Shown here: positions 1 through 7,677 of the stretch, one piece after another | How positions within the stretch are numbered: the first letter of the stretch is position 1 | Layout: each line of letters begins with the position of its first letter | From: Bacteroidales bacterium | Lineage (GTDB): Bacteria; Bacteroidota; Bacteroidia; Bacteroidales; Dysgonomonadaceae | NCBI GenBank assembly: GCA_012518155.1 | Contig: JAAYTC010000064.1 | Location: 1-15,237, forward strand | Reading direction: 5' to 3' | Length of the DNA stretch: 15,237 nt | Position numbers and translations under genes: made by a program | The notes under the pieces: model-generated | Databases searched by the model: none | Seen by the model: the letters and a program-made list of their open reading frames with translations, nothing else | What the model was told of the DNA's origin: nothing

Positions 1-775
1 CCCAGTCGTTCATCGTCTTCCAAAGGGCGACCGTCTCCTCGTCGCCGGCCTCCCATGCGCGGAGCATCTCGCGGGCTTGCTCCATCAGGGGCGACTCCGC
101 TTCGGCTTCCTCTTTCGTGAGGCCTTTCTCTTGCAAGGCGGACTGCTCCTCCTTGTATTTTTTGTCGAACAGCACGTAGTAATCGCCGATCAGGTGGTCG
201 CCTTTCTTGCCGGACGACTCCGGTGTTTCGCCTTCGCCCCAGCGCTTCCAGGCGAGCATCGACTTGCAGATATGGATGCCGCGGTCGTTCACCAGGTTGG
301 TTTTTATCACCCGTTTGCCGTTGGCTTTCAGCACCTCGCAGAGCGAATGGCCCAGCAGGTTGTTCCGCACGTGCCCCAGGTGCAACGGCTTGTTGGTGTT
401 GGGCGAGGAGTACTCCACCATGTAGAGAGGTGCATTGTCGGTCACCTGCGTGAACCCGTGGTCGGGCTTGCCGTCCATCTCCTCCAGCAGGCGCACCCAG
501 ACCCCTTGTGCGATCGTCAGGTTCAAGAACCCCTTGATCACGTTAAACTCGGTTACCACCGCGGTGTTCTCTACCAAGTACGCGCCGATCTCTTGAGCCG
601 TCTCCTCCGGTTTCTTCCGTGAGAGGCGGAGTAGGGGAAAGGTCACGAGGGTGTAATGTCCCGTGAACTCTTTTTTTGTTTTCTGTAGGGTGATCTGCGA
701 CGCGTCCGCGTCGGCGCCGTAAAGCTCCTTGATCGCTCGAAGGATTGCTTCTTGTAGGGTCTGTTCGATGTTCAT
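1..775 (-). CDS. argS: Arginyl-tRNA synthetase, N-terminal part (3' end beyond window)
   Basis: Class I aminoacyl-tRNA synthetase that charges tRNA-Arg with arginine in the cytoplasm. Only the first 258 codons are inside the window; the frame runs open through base 1, and a complete enzyme is usually near 590 residues, so more than half, including the KMSK-type loop, is missing. Residues 1 to about 90 resemble the ArgRS-specific N-terminal tRNA-binding domain (QKTKKEFTGHYT near residue 33). The catalytic domain follows with EYSSPNTNKPLHLGHVRNN; its HLGH is the HIGH signature, with the first His at residue 132. After it comes NDRGIHICKSM, also typical of ArgRS. The ATG at 775 gives the expected N-terminus; it has no Shine-Dalgarno sequence, which is usual in Bacteroidota. 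A good promoter match lies upstream at 861-890, so the gene is probably transcribed separately from tcdA. Confidence 0.97.
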   Translation of the reverse strand, partial: MNIEQTLQEAILRAIKELYGADADASQITLQKTKKEFTGHYTLVTFPLLRLSRKKPEETAQEIGAYLVENTAVVTEFNVIKGFLNLTIAQGVWVRLLEEMDGKPDHGFTQVTDNAPLYMVEYSSPNTNKPLHLGHVRNNLLGHSLCEVLKANGKRVIKTNLVNDRGIHICKSMLAWKRWGEGETPESSGKKGDHLIGDYYVLFDKKYKEEQSALQEKGLTKEEAEAESPLMEQAREMLRAWEAGDEETVALWKTMNDW

Positions 776-860
776 ATGTAAAATAGATGCTAAATCTTTG
801 CCGGTGTCATTAATTTAAAAATATGCCTTGCAAAAAAATGATCGATCTGAAATAAAGGGA

Positions 861-890
861 CAAAGGTACAAAAAATGTATGCTTGGTCAA
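861..890 (-). promoter_or_regulatory. Predicted Bacteroidota-type promoter of argS
   Basis: Read on the minus strand, TACCTTTG (868-861) matches the -7 consensus TAnnTTTG exactly. A TTG (890-888) lies 19 bp upstream of it, fitting the -33 element. Transcription would start near 855, giving a leader of about 80 nt before the argS ATG at 775. I see no obvious attenuator or T-box-like structure in that leader. This is the best two-part promoter match in the window. Confidence 0.6.
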
Positions 891-1013
891 TTGTTCGTGT
901 GCTGCAATAAACGACCGAAGTATAATAATTCTGGGATATAACCCAATAAAACCATAATGAAAACAAGATATAACCAGAATATATTATGTTTTCAACCGAA
1001 TTGCGAGAGAGGC

Positions 1014-1808
1014 CTAGATAGCGTGAACTTGTTTGTCTGTTTCTACGGTAGGTTCTTGCCGCAGGTCTTGTTTCGCGATATCTTGGATAACCAATCCCGA
1101 GAGGATGAACCCGAAGGTAGCGGTTACCTGCACCATAGTGCCGTTCACCCGCGCTTTGCGGAAGCTGCCGTTCTCGCCGGCAAACTCCAGGGCATCGGTC
1201 TCCCTGTTGGGAAGCATCTCTTCGCTATAGACGCAGAGGATGGGCTTCACCGGCCGCTCCCCGTTCTTTCGCATCCGTTCCCGCAGCGCGTGCCCCAGCT
1301 TGCATCCCTTGACCTTCCAGAACTCGGCGACCCGGATCTTCAGGGGATCCATCTTGAGGGCGGCGCCCATGGAAGAGAAGACCACCGCCTCGGTCTTGGA
1401 AGCGGTGACCAGCAGGTGTTGCTTATGCGCCAGGGAGTCGATCGCGTCGATGATGTAGTCGTACTGATCGAGGCAAAACGAGTCGGACGACTCCGCGTTA
1501 TAGATCTTGGGGAGTGTGACGATTGTAGCGAACGGGTTGATCTCTTCGAGTCGCCGTTTTAGCACCTCCACCTTCAGCTCGCCGATGGTCTTGGTCGTGG
1601 CGGGCAACTGCCGGTTGCTGTTCGCCGCCGCCACCCGGTCGGAGTCCACCATCGTCAGGTGCATCACCCCGCTGCGGATCAATCCCTCCGCGCACCAGCT
1701 GCCCACGCCCCCCACGCCAAAGAGAATCACCTTTTTCACGGCCAATCGCTGCATCGCCTCCTTTCCCATCAGCAGCTCGGCCCGGGCAAATAGTTCGTTA
1801 TATTCCAT
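1014..1808 (-). CDS. tcdA: tRNA threonylcarbamoyladenosine dehydratase (ThiF/MoeB-E1 superfamily)
   Basis: 264 residues, the usual size for TcdA (also called CsdL/YgdL). Members of this family use ATP to cyclise the t6A modification at tRNA position 37 to cyclic t6A. The N-terminus has the nucleotide-binding loop GVGGVGSW (residues 31-38), followed by the acidic residues of VDSDRV and the NSNRQ motif. YDYIIDAIDS is the conserved segment near residue 117. The C-terminal MVQVTATFGFILSG closely resembles the end of the E. coli protein. There is no rhodanese or other fused domain. The ATG at 1808 lies 37 bp downstream of the ABC-F stop codon, and no promoter match is visible in that gap, so co-transcription with the ABC-F gene is likely. 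The distinction from other ThiF-like E1 enzymes rests on overall similarity recalled from the family. Confidence 0.93.
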   Translation of the reverse strand: MEYNELFARAELLMGKEAMQRLAVKKVILFGVGGVGSWCAEGLIRSGVMHLTMVDSDRVAAANSNRQLPATTKTIGELKVEVLKRRLEEINPFATIVTLPKIYNAESSDSFCLDQYDYIIDAIDSLAHKQHLLVTASKTEAVVFSSMGAALKMDPLKIRVAEFWKVKGCKLGHALRERMRKNGERPVKPILCVYSEEMLPNRETDALEFAGENGSFRKARVNGTMVQVTATFGFILSGLVIQDIAKQDLRQEPTVETDKQVHAI

Positions 1809-1846
1809 CCCTGAAATAAAAATATCTCAATTCTGTTCCAGTTTTA

Positions 1847-3769
1847 TTAAGCCCTCTCACTGAGTTCCAACCAACGCATCGTTTTCTCGTCGATCTGCTC
1901 CATCAAGGCCGACAACCGTTCGGACTGGCTCATTAATTCTTCCGTGGGGAGGGTGCCCGATGAGAGCTGTTCGCTGATCGCCTCCTTCTCCGCCTCCATC
2001 TGTTCGATCTCGACTTCGAGCGACTCGTATTCTTGTCGTTCTTTGAAGGTGAGTTTTTTCTCTTCCTCTTTTTTGCGACGCCCTCGCGAGGCGGAATCAT
2101 CGGTTTTGCTAACTTCGCCGGTGTCCCTTCCGACACGGGTTGCTTTGGCTTCTGCAATTTTGGCTTCGGCAAGCTCCCTCTTCTCCTCCTCCGCTTTCCA
2201 AGCACGGTAAAGCGAGTAGTTACCCGGGAAATTTTGAATCTTCGCGTCGCCGTGGAACACCAGCAAGTGATCCACCACCTTGTCCATAAAGTAGCGGTCG
2301 TGCGATATCACGATAAGGCATCCCTTAAATCCCGCCAAGTACTCTTCCAATACATTCAAGGTGAGGATATCCAGATCGTTGGTCGGCTCGTCCAGCACCA
2401 GGAAGTTGGGGTTCTTGATCAGCACCGTGCAGAGGTAAAGCCGCCGCTTCTCGCCCCCGCTCAGCTTGTACACGTAGTCGTGTTGCTTCTCCGGCGGGAA
2501 GAGGAAGTGCTGCAGGAACTGCGAGGCGGTCAACCGGTGCCCATCCCCCAGGTCGATCACCTCGGCGATGTTCTGTACCGCGTCCAGCACCTTGATCTGC
2601 TCGTTGAACGCGATGCCATCCTGGCTGTAATAACCGAAATTGACCGTCTCCCCGATCTCGAAATAACCGCTGTCCGGCTCCACCTCTCCCAGCAGCATCT
2701 TCACGAAGGTCGATTTTCCGGTGCCGTTGTTGCCCACGATGCCCATTTTCTCGTAACGGGTAAAGGTGTAGTTGAACGAATCGGTGATCCGTATATCATC
2801 GTACCGCTTGCTCACGTTTTTCGCTCCAAAGATTTTCTTGCCAATGTAGGCTCCCTTCGCGGCAAACCGGACGCTCTGCTCGGCGGTTTTCTCACGGGCT
2901 TTCTCTTCGAGCGTGTAGAAGGCGTCTACGCGTGACTTGGATTTCGTACCCCTCGCCTGCGGCTGGCGGCGCATCCATTCCAGTTCCTTCCGCATCAAGT
3001 TTTTGGCCCGATCCACTTCGGCTTGCTGGGTTGTTACCCGCTCCTCCCTCTTCTCCAGGTAGTAGGAGTAGTTCCCCTTGTACCCGTAAATCTGCTGGTC
3101 GTCTATCTCCAGGATGCGAGTGCATACCCGATCCAGAAAATAACGGTCGTGTGTCACCATCAGCAGGGCGACCGGACTACGTGCCAACTGCCCTTCCAGC
3201 CACTCCACCATCTCCAAATCCAAGTGGTTGGTCGGCTCGTCCATGATCAACAGATTCGGTTCACTGATCAGCACGTTGGCCAGTGCCACCCGTTTCGCCT
3301 GCCCTCCCGATAACTCCCCCATCTTTTGTTGAAAGTCGGTAATGTTCAACCGGGTCAAAACTTGCTTCACGCGCTGCTCGTAATCCCACGCGTTGTGTAG
3401 ATCCATTTGAACGAGCACTTCGTCCAGTTTCGATTGGTCTCCGGAGGCGATCACCTCCTCGTAGCGCGCGATCAGCTTCACTACTTCGCTGTCGGAGCTA
3501 AAGCACGCCTCCAGCACCGTGAGATCGGGGTCGAAGAGGGGCGACTGTTCAAGGTAGGCCACCCGGGTGTTGTTACGGAAGACTACCCGCCCGTCGTCGT
3601 ACGGCTCTTTGCCCGAGAGTATGTTCAGCAAGGTGGTCTTTCCCGCTCCGTTGCGGGCGATCAGGCCCACCTTCTCCCCTTCGGCGATGCCGAACGAGCT
3701 CTCTTGGAAGAGCAGCAGGTCGCCGAAACTCTTGGTCAGCGTATCGATTTGTAAAATAGGGGTAGCCAT
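1847..3769 (-). CDS. ABC-F family ATPase, Uup-like
   Basis: A soluble protein with two ABC ATPase domains and no membrane segments, which places it in the ABC-F class acting on ribosomes or, for Uup, linked to ribosome and DNA-junction processes. From the ATG at 3769 (640 residues), NBD1 has Walker A ARNGAGKT at 38-45, signature LSGGQAKR near 153 and DEPTNHLD near 177. A charged linker runs from about 240 to 310. NBD2 has GNNGTGKS at 346-353, LSGGEKRR near 436 and DEPTNDLD near 460. The last 90 residues are a highly charged predicted coiled coil, as in the Uup C-terminal domain. The first Walker A glycine in NBD1 is Ala, but the catalytic Lys is present. The frame extends to a GTG at 3790, but a -7 promoter match covers that codon, so I prefer the ATG. 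Resistance-type ABC-F proteins lack this C-terminal domain, so a housekeeping role is more likely. Confidence 0.93.
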   Translation of the reverse strand: MATPILQIDTLTKSFGDLLLFQESSFGIAEGEKVGLIARNGAGKTTLLNILSGKEPYDDGRVVFRNNTRVAYLEQSPLFDPDLTVLEACFSSDSEVVKLIARYEEVIASGDQSKLDEVLVQMDLHNAWDYEQRVKQVLTRLNITDFQQKMGELSGGQAKRVALANVLISEPNLLIMDEPTNHLDLEMVEWLEGQLARSPVALLMVTHDRYFLDRVCTRILEIDDQQIYGYKGNYSYYLEKREERVTTQQAEVDRAKNLMRKELEWMRRQPQARGTKSKSRVDAFYTLEEKAREKTAEQSVRFAAKGAYIGKKIFGAKNVSKRYDDIRITDSFNYTFTRYEKMGIVGNNGTGKSTFVKMLLGEVEPDSGYFEIGETVNFGYYSQDGIAFNEQIKVLDAVQNIAEVIDLGDGHRLTASQFLQHFLFPPEKQHDYVYKLSGGEKRRLYLCTVLIKNPNFLVLDEPTNDLDILTLNVLEEYLAGFKGCLIVISHDRYFMDKVVDHLLVFHGDAKIQNFPGNYSLYRAWKAEEEKRELAEAKIAEAKATRVGRDTGEVSKTDDSASRGRRKKEEEKKLTFKERQEYESLEVEIEQMEAEKEAISEQLSSGTLPTEELMSQSERLSALMEQIDEKTMRWLELSERA

Positions 3770-3789
3770 AGCGGGGTTGTTTGAGGCCA

Positions 3790-3797
3790 CAAAAATA
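3790..3797 (-). promoter_or_regulatory. Possible -7 element for the ABC-F/tcdA pair
   Basis: TATTTTTG on the minus strand matches TAnnTTTG. It lies in the 49-bp gap between the stop of the upstream HHH-barrel gene and the ABC-F ATG. No good TTTG is found at the usual distance, so the match is half a promoter only. If used, transcription starts near 3783 and excludes the GTG at 3790 as the translation start. Confidence 0.35.
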
Positions 3798-3818
3798 CAA
3801 AAAACTATCGATATGGCC

Positions 3819-5921
3819 CTAAAACTTCCAGACGAGGTAGGTGAACAGGTCCAATCGGCTGTTCCCGTTGATCTGCTCCGTGCCGCTGCCGATGGTGTCC
3901 CGGTTAAAGTAACGGGTGTAGCCCGCTTTCACTGAAAATGCGATTCCTCGAGTAATCTGATACTTCGCGGAGAGAGCCAAGCGAAGGCCTTTCCCGTAAA
4001 ACGAAGGCATATAGAACGTACTTAATAGGTTACGCTCGTAAGAGTAAAGGCGTGCGTTGTATGTGTCGGCGTCGAACCAGGCTAAGTAGGCATCGCCCGT
4101 TAATGGCCCTTTCCCTCGGTAAGAAACGCTTTGTGAGAGCATATATCCAAACTCTGTTTCGTGGTTTTCCGTGCTGGGCGGATGCTCCTCGCTGTATCGA
4201 GCCATGTCTGCCGTGCTACGAAAGCCCCATCCGTTGGACTGTTCATGGGAGTAGCGCAAGCGGACTTTGCTCGTGGCATACGGGATTACCAACCGGGCGG
4301 TCATCTCGGGATCTGTGCTGTTTTTTTCTTTTCTTTTGTATTTGTAACGAACTTCTAAAAAACGACCTCGCTCGAAGGTATAAGTGCTCAAGAAATAGAT
4401 GTCTACCGCCTTCGATGGGGTATCTACCCCCGATTTTAGCCAAGGGAAGCGGATAAGATCGATATAGCTGTTCACGGAAACCCGCTGAAACGGTTGAAAT
4501 CCGGCACCGAGATAAAGGCCGTGTTCGTTTTGAACCCTATTCCCTTCGGAAAATGCCTGTGCATATAACGCGTTGTAGGAAACCGGATAGTACCGGTGTA
4601 GCGCAGAGAGGTTGAGGTTCACCGAGGGACGGTATTGCAGCATATTGATCGTGGCAACCGCACCGCTTCGAGCAAGAGCGGTTTCACCCGCGAAGATAAA
4701 TCCAGGCAACTGGTAAGAGTAGTCGATGCCAGCGTTGAAGTTCGCCGTATCTCGCAGATAATAACGATTGTATGCCCGAAACGTGGGGTTATACATCCGA
4801 TTATACCGATGATAGAGGGCACTTAATCCCACTTGAAATCGCCCTTCGCGGTAGTTGATGTTTGCACCGCCTACCTGCTCTCTCGTGTTCTTTCGCTTCT
4901 CCATCTCTAACGGAGTCCGGTGTAACCCGTCCACCTTAAAGGAGGTAATCTCTCCTTCGTTATTCAGGTTAGCATCAATTCTTCTATTCGAGTAAAAGGT
5001 TGTCAGCGAGAAGTTATCGATTTCCGTTACTGCCGCTGCTCCTCGGAAGAACCCGCTCTCGGCAGTGGAGAAATGTCGCTTCGGTTCTTGTGTCCGGCGC
5101 GATACATTGTCGGTACTCCACGCCTTGCTCCCCACGAAATCGTTATTCAACACCAGTCCCTGCCCGAAGGAGAGGCGGTAGTCGCCCAACACGAAGGTCT
5201 TTAGCTTTCCTACCTCTCGCACGATTAGGTGCACGCCGTAATGATCGTATCCCTTTGGGTATCCTGCTTTAAGAAGTGGCTCGCCCGCATCTTTCTCAGC
5301 CGTGAAGCCCAGTTGAATCTTGTTGCGGTAACGAAACGAGTAGCGAACCGAGTTGTAAAAATCTTCGCCGAGGTACTTTCTGTTGGGATAACGTTCTAGA
5401 ATACTATCCGTGAATTCACCGTAACCTGCACGGGGTGTTACTGTTTTGTCGAACCGTAACTGAACCTCGTGCTGACCTGTTTTTAGGATGCTGTGGGGAG
5501 AAACATCTTCCTGCACTTTCACCGTCTCGCCCACATGAAAAAAAGGGAGGATAAGTGCAACTTTCCGATGATCCAGTCGTGGCACGTTGCGCAGCTCATA
5601 AACGGTATAGATTGGGCGGTTTTTCTCGAGAAAATTGACTAAACTGTTAATTTCTTCCAGAGAGAGTAAGGGGAATCTCTCTAGCTCGTTGCGACTTACA
5701 CTATTCAGGTTCATTGGGTTGTTTTCGAGGTAGAGAAGTTCTTGATACATGTTTTCGATCGCGTTACCCTTTGACTCCTCTTCTTCGGCCAGCTGCTCCA
5801 CGAACATCCGCCAATCGGTCTCCTGCGCATGCAAAGTGCTCGCGAGGATAAAAAATAGGGGGAATAAAAATACGCGGGCGAGGTATTTATTCCCGTCGCT
5901 TTTGTTTTTAATGGTTGTCAT
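3819..5921 (-). CDS. Helix-hairpin-helix protein with predicted outer-membrane beta-barrel, function unknown
   Basis: From the ATG at 5921 the protein has 700 residues and starts with a signal peptide: a basic stretch, then the hydrophobic run VFLFPLFFILAST, ending at a likely cleavage site LHAQ near residue 33. A ComEA-like helix-hairpin-helix region (about residues 65-130) follows, with MNLNSVSRNELERFPLLS and then YTVYELRNVPRLD. The remaining ~550 residues are rich in alternating aromatic and polar stretches and end in YLVWKF; a terminal Phe is the usual last residue of outer-membrane barrels. The segment GDYRLSFGQGLVLNN looks like a conserved family motif. I recognise this as an uncharacterised HHH family of Bacteroidota but know no proven function. 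The HHH fold suggests nucleic-acid or protein binding in the periplasm (inference). Longer starts at 5984 and 5954 are possible, but a promoter match overlaps 5984 and the signal peptide begins naturally at 5921. Confidence 0.82.
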   Translation of the reverse strand: MTTIKNKSDGNKYLARVFLFPLFFILASTLHAQETDWRMFVEQLAEEEESKGNAIENMYQELLYLENNPMNLNSVSRNELERFPLLSLEEINSLVNFLEKNRPIYTVYELRNVPRLDHRKVALILPFFHVGETVKVQEDVSPHSILKTGQHEVQLRFDKTVTPRAGYGEFTDSILERYPNRKYLGEDFYNSVRYSFRYRNKIQLGFTAEKDAGEPLLKAGYPKGYDHYGVHLIVREVGKLKTFVLGDYRLSFGQGLVLNNDFVGSKAWSTDNVSRRTQEPKRHFSTAESGFFRGAAAVTEIDNFSLTTFYSNRRIDANLNNEGEITSFKVDGLHRTPLEMEKRKNTREQVGGANINYREGRFQVGLSALYHRYNRMYNPTFRAYNRYYLRDTANFNAGIDYSYQLPGFIFAGETALARSGAVATINMLQYRPSVNLNLSALHRYYPVSYNALYAQAFSEGNRVQNEHGLYLGAGFQPFQRVSVNSYIDLIRFPWLKSGVDTPSKAVDIYFLSTYTFERGRFLEVRYKYKRKEKNSTDPEMTARLVIPYATSKVRLRYSHEQSNGWGFRSTADMARYSEEHPPSTENHETEFGYMLSQSVSYRGKGPLTGDAYLAWFDADTYNARLYSYERNLLSTFYMPSFYGKGLRLALSAKYQITRGIAFSVKAGYTRYFNRDTIGSGTEQINGNSRLDLFTYLVWKF

Positions 5922-5981
5922 AGCACGATAACGGTTGTTGTGACTTTGAAGCATCTGTTCTTTCGATATAGGTGCTTTTCC

Positions 5982-6013
5982 CAAAAATAACCATTTTCTT
6001 CATCAAAAGCAAA
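5982..6013 (-). promoter_or_regulatory. Predicted promoter of the HHH-barrel gene
   Basis: On the minus strand, TATTTTTG (5989-5982) fits the -7 consensus, and TTTG (6013-6010) lies 20 bp upstream as a -33 element. Transcription would begin near 5975, leaving about 50 nt of leader before the ATG at 5921. This argues against translation starting at the ATG at 5984. Confidence 0.55.
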
Positions 6014-6108
6014 TAGTTTATCTCTGTTTTTGGAACACAAATGCTTAAAAATAAGTATAATGTAAATTTCAGTTTTACTTGATCAGTGCATATGTGTAAA
6101 GTTTTATA

Positions 6109-6116
6109 TACATTTG
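6109..6116 (+). promoter_or_regulatory. Predicted -7 element of the MltF-like gene
   Basis: TACATTTG matches TAnnTTTG exactly, but no convincing -33 TTTG is found at the expected distance. The start site would fall near 6120-6123, so the leader before the ATG at 6136 would be only about 15 nt. Together with the promoter at 5982-6013 it makes the AT-rich 5922-6135 region a divergent promoter region. Confidence 0.45.
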
Positions 6117-6135
6117 CAAGAGGTTTAATGTCTTG

Positions 6136-7530
6136 ATGGGCATGAAAGGAACAACAAATTTTTTATCAAGTAGGATAATACTTCTCTTACTCGTTGTGGT
6201 GTCGATGAATGGTTGTGGGCAGCGTAAGCACGATTTTCCCGTTATTGTTCATTCCGACACCTTACGGGTTATTACCCTCAATAGCTCCACCTCTTATTTT
6301 ATTTATCGCGATCAACCTATGGGATACCATTACGAGATGATTCGTGATTTCTGTGCCCATCACGACCTAACTCCGCGGGTTGCGGTGGCAGGTAACATTC
6401 CTTCTATGTTGCGTATGTTGCTTGAAAACGAGGGCGATGTGATCGCGTACAACATGCCTGTAACCAATGCGTTGAGGGATTCTGTTATTTACAGCGGACT
6501 TTCTCAAGTGTCGCATCAGGTGCTGGTGCAAAGAGCGGTGCATGGCGACTCGATGATTACGGATGTAACCGGTTTGATTGGAAAGCAAGTGACTGTTCTT
6601 GCCGGCTCGCGTTACCTCGATCGATTGGTAAATCTGAATGAAGAATTGGGTGGAGGAATTAACGTGAAGGTTGTCGAGAACGATACCATCGCGATAGAAG
6701 ACCTCATCCGGATGGTATCGAGAGGAGAGATTGATTTAACCGTGGCCGACGACGATCTGGCACGGCTCAATCAAACCTATTTTAGAAATTTGGACGTGCA
6801 CTTGCCGGTTAGCTTCGATCAACGGTCATCGTGGGTGGTGCGAAAAGACACGCCCATCTTGGCTGATTCGTTGGATAGCTGGTTCAAGGACACCACCACG
6901 GAACCTTCGTTTGTAGGTGTGATAAAGCGCTATTTCGAGGAAACTAAAGGATACGCTCACATGGAGATGTTCCGACTAAGCCCTCTGTTAGGGCCAGGAG
7001 TGATCTCACCCTATGATGTGTACTTTAAACAGTACGGAGAGAAATTTGAGATCGATTGGCGTTTGCTGGCTTCGATTGCATACCAAGAATCTACTTTCAA
7101 CCCCGAGGGGAGGTCTTGGGCCGGTGCCAGTGGCTTAATGGGGTTGATGCCGGCCACCGCAGCGTCAATGGGTCTGGGATCGGAGGAGCTGTTAATACCG
7201 GAGAGAAATATTGGCACGGGAGCTGAATATCTTCGTGAACTTCTGGACGTTTTTTACTCGGTTAACCCGTTTGAAGAACGGATAAAAATGGCATTAGCTG
7301 CATATAATGGTGGAATCGGACATGTATTTGATGCTCGGGCACTTGCCAGAAAATACGGTGGAGATGATGCACTGTGGGATGGGCACGTTGAAAAATTTAT
7401 TCAACTGAAACGCCTGGAACAGTATTATACCGACCCGGTGTGTAAAAACGGTTATTTCCGGGGAGATGAAACTGTCAGATACGTACGTGATGTGACTGCC
7501 CGCTGGGAGGTTTACAAAGAAAAAGTTTGA
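6136..7530 (+). CDS. MltF-like lytic transglycosylase lipoprotein
   Basis: Predicted to cleave the MurNAc-GlcNAc bond of peptidoglycan in the periplasm with formation of 1,6-anhydroMurNAc. From the ATG at 6136 there are 464 residues. The N-terminus is a lipoprotein-type signal: hydrophobic IILLLLVVVSMNG followed by Cys27. Residues about 43-270 resemble a family 3 solute-binding domain (TLRVITLNSSTSYFIYRD, LIGKQVTVLAGS, GEIDLTVADDD), as in E. coli MltF, where it regulates activity. The C-terminal SLT domain (about 295-464) has the catalytic Glu318 in LLASIAYQESTFNP, then GASGLMGLMPATA and AAYNGGIGH, all standard for the fold. A TTG at 6133 directly precedes the ATG, and another ATG lies at 6142. 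The gene stands alone between the divergent promoter region and the 31-bp repeats. Confidence 0.92.
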   Translation: MGMKGTTNFLSSRIILLLLVVVSMNGCGQRKHDFPVIVHSDTLRVITLNSSTSYFIYRDQPMGYHYEMIRDFCAHHDLTPRVAVAGNIPSMLRMLLENEGDVIAYNMPVTNALRDSVIYSGLSQVSHQVLVQRAVHGDSMITDVTGLIGKQVTVLAGSRYLDRLVNLNEELGGGINVKVVENDTIAIEDLIRMVSRGEIDLTVADDDLARLNQTYFRNLDVHLPVSFDQRSSWVVRKDTPILADSLDSWFKDTTTEPSFVGVIKRYFEETKGYAHMEMFRLSPLLGPGVISPYDVYFKQYGEKFEIDWRLLASIAYQESTFNPEGRSWAGASGLMGLMPATAASMGLGSEELLIPERNIGTGAEYLRELLDVFYSVNPFEERIKMALAAYNGGIGHVFDARALARKYGGDDALWDGHVEKFIQLKRLEQYYTDPVCKNGYFRGDETVRYVRDVTARWEVYKEKV

Positions 7531-7531
7531 T

Positions 7532-7634
7532 CTCTGCTCTCGTTGATCGAAAAAGTTCACTAAAGTTAGACTTTTTCTGCACTCGGCAAAATAAATGAAT
7601 TTACTCTGCTCTCGTTGATCGAAAAAGTTCACTA
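7532..7634. repeat. Perfect 31-bp direct repeat, two copies 72 bp apart
   Basis: Copies at 7532-7562 and 7604-7634 are identical over 31 bp. They begin CTCTGCTCTCG, continue TTGATCGAAAAAG and end TTCACTA, separated by 41 bp of unrelated AT-rich sequence. The first copy starts directly after the stop codon of the MltF-like gene. The second ends inside the predicted -7 element of the acetyltransferase gene. Read on the minus strand, both would encode NFFDQREQ in the same frame (72 is divisible by three), but I see no convincing gene there. A tandem duplication of an upstream regulatory segment and a dispersed repeat family are both possible. Confidence 0.9.
7549..7577 (+). terminator. Possible hairpin behind the MltF-like gene
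   Basis: GAAAAAGT (7549-7556) and ACTTTTTC (7570-7577) can form an 8-bp stem with a 13-nt loop, 18 bp after the stop codon. The stem is AT-rich and no further U-tract follows beyond the stem itself, so as a terminator it would be weak. It uses part of the first 31-bp repeat copy. Confidence 0.3.
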
Positions 7635-7640
7635 TCTTTG
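7633..7640 (+). promoter_or_regulatory. Predicted -7 element of the GNAT-like gene
   Basis: TATCTTTG matches TAnnTTTG and overlaps the last two bases of the second 31-bp repeat copy. The equivalent site after the first copy reads TAAAGTTA and does not match. A TTG occurs 15 bp upstream, shorter than the usual spacing. Transcription would start near 7647, about 31 nt before the ATG at 7678. Confidence 0.5.
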
Positions 7641-7677
7641 TGGCAAGTAGAAACGCTCAATTGGAAATTTTACACGT

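Noticed and set aside
77..622. 181-codon open frame on the plus strand opposite argS
   Set aside because: The minus strand encodes unmistakable ArgRS including the HLGH motif; the plus-strand frame is its shadow.
928..980. 7-bp inverted repeat ATTCTGG/CCAGAAT and a small TGGG/CCCA hairpin between argS and tcdA
   Set aside because: Considered as a terminator for tcdA. The stems are short, the loop of the first is 39 nt and there is no T-run in the right place, so neither is better than chance in AT-rich sequence.
957..1562. 201-codon open frame on the plus strand overlapping tcdA
   Set aside because: It is antisense to the conserved tcdA sequence, and the product has no recognisable motif or plausible start context.
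2033..2935. 300-codon open frame on the plus strand, antisense to the ABC-F gene
   Set aside because: It lies wholly opposite a gene with complete ABC-F motifs, its product resembles no family I know, and such long antisense frames arise from codon bias in GC-rich genes.
3767..3790. GTG at 3790 as start of the ABC-F protein, adding seven residues
   Set aside because: The extra residues are not typical of the family, and a -7 promoter match covers this codon; the ATG at 3769 fits better.
7294..7632. 112-codon minus-strand frame containing the repeated NFFDQREQ
   Set aside because: Most of it is antisense to the conserved SLT domain of the transglycosylase, and the repetition is explained by the 31-bp DNA repeat.
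7532..7634. Direct repeats considered as a minimal CRISPR array
   Set aside because: There are only two copies with one 41-bp spacer, no cas genes nearby, and one copy merges with a promoter element.
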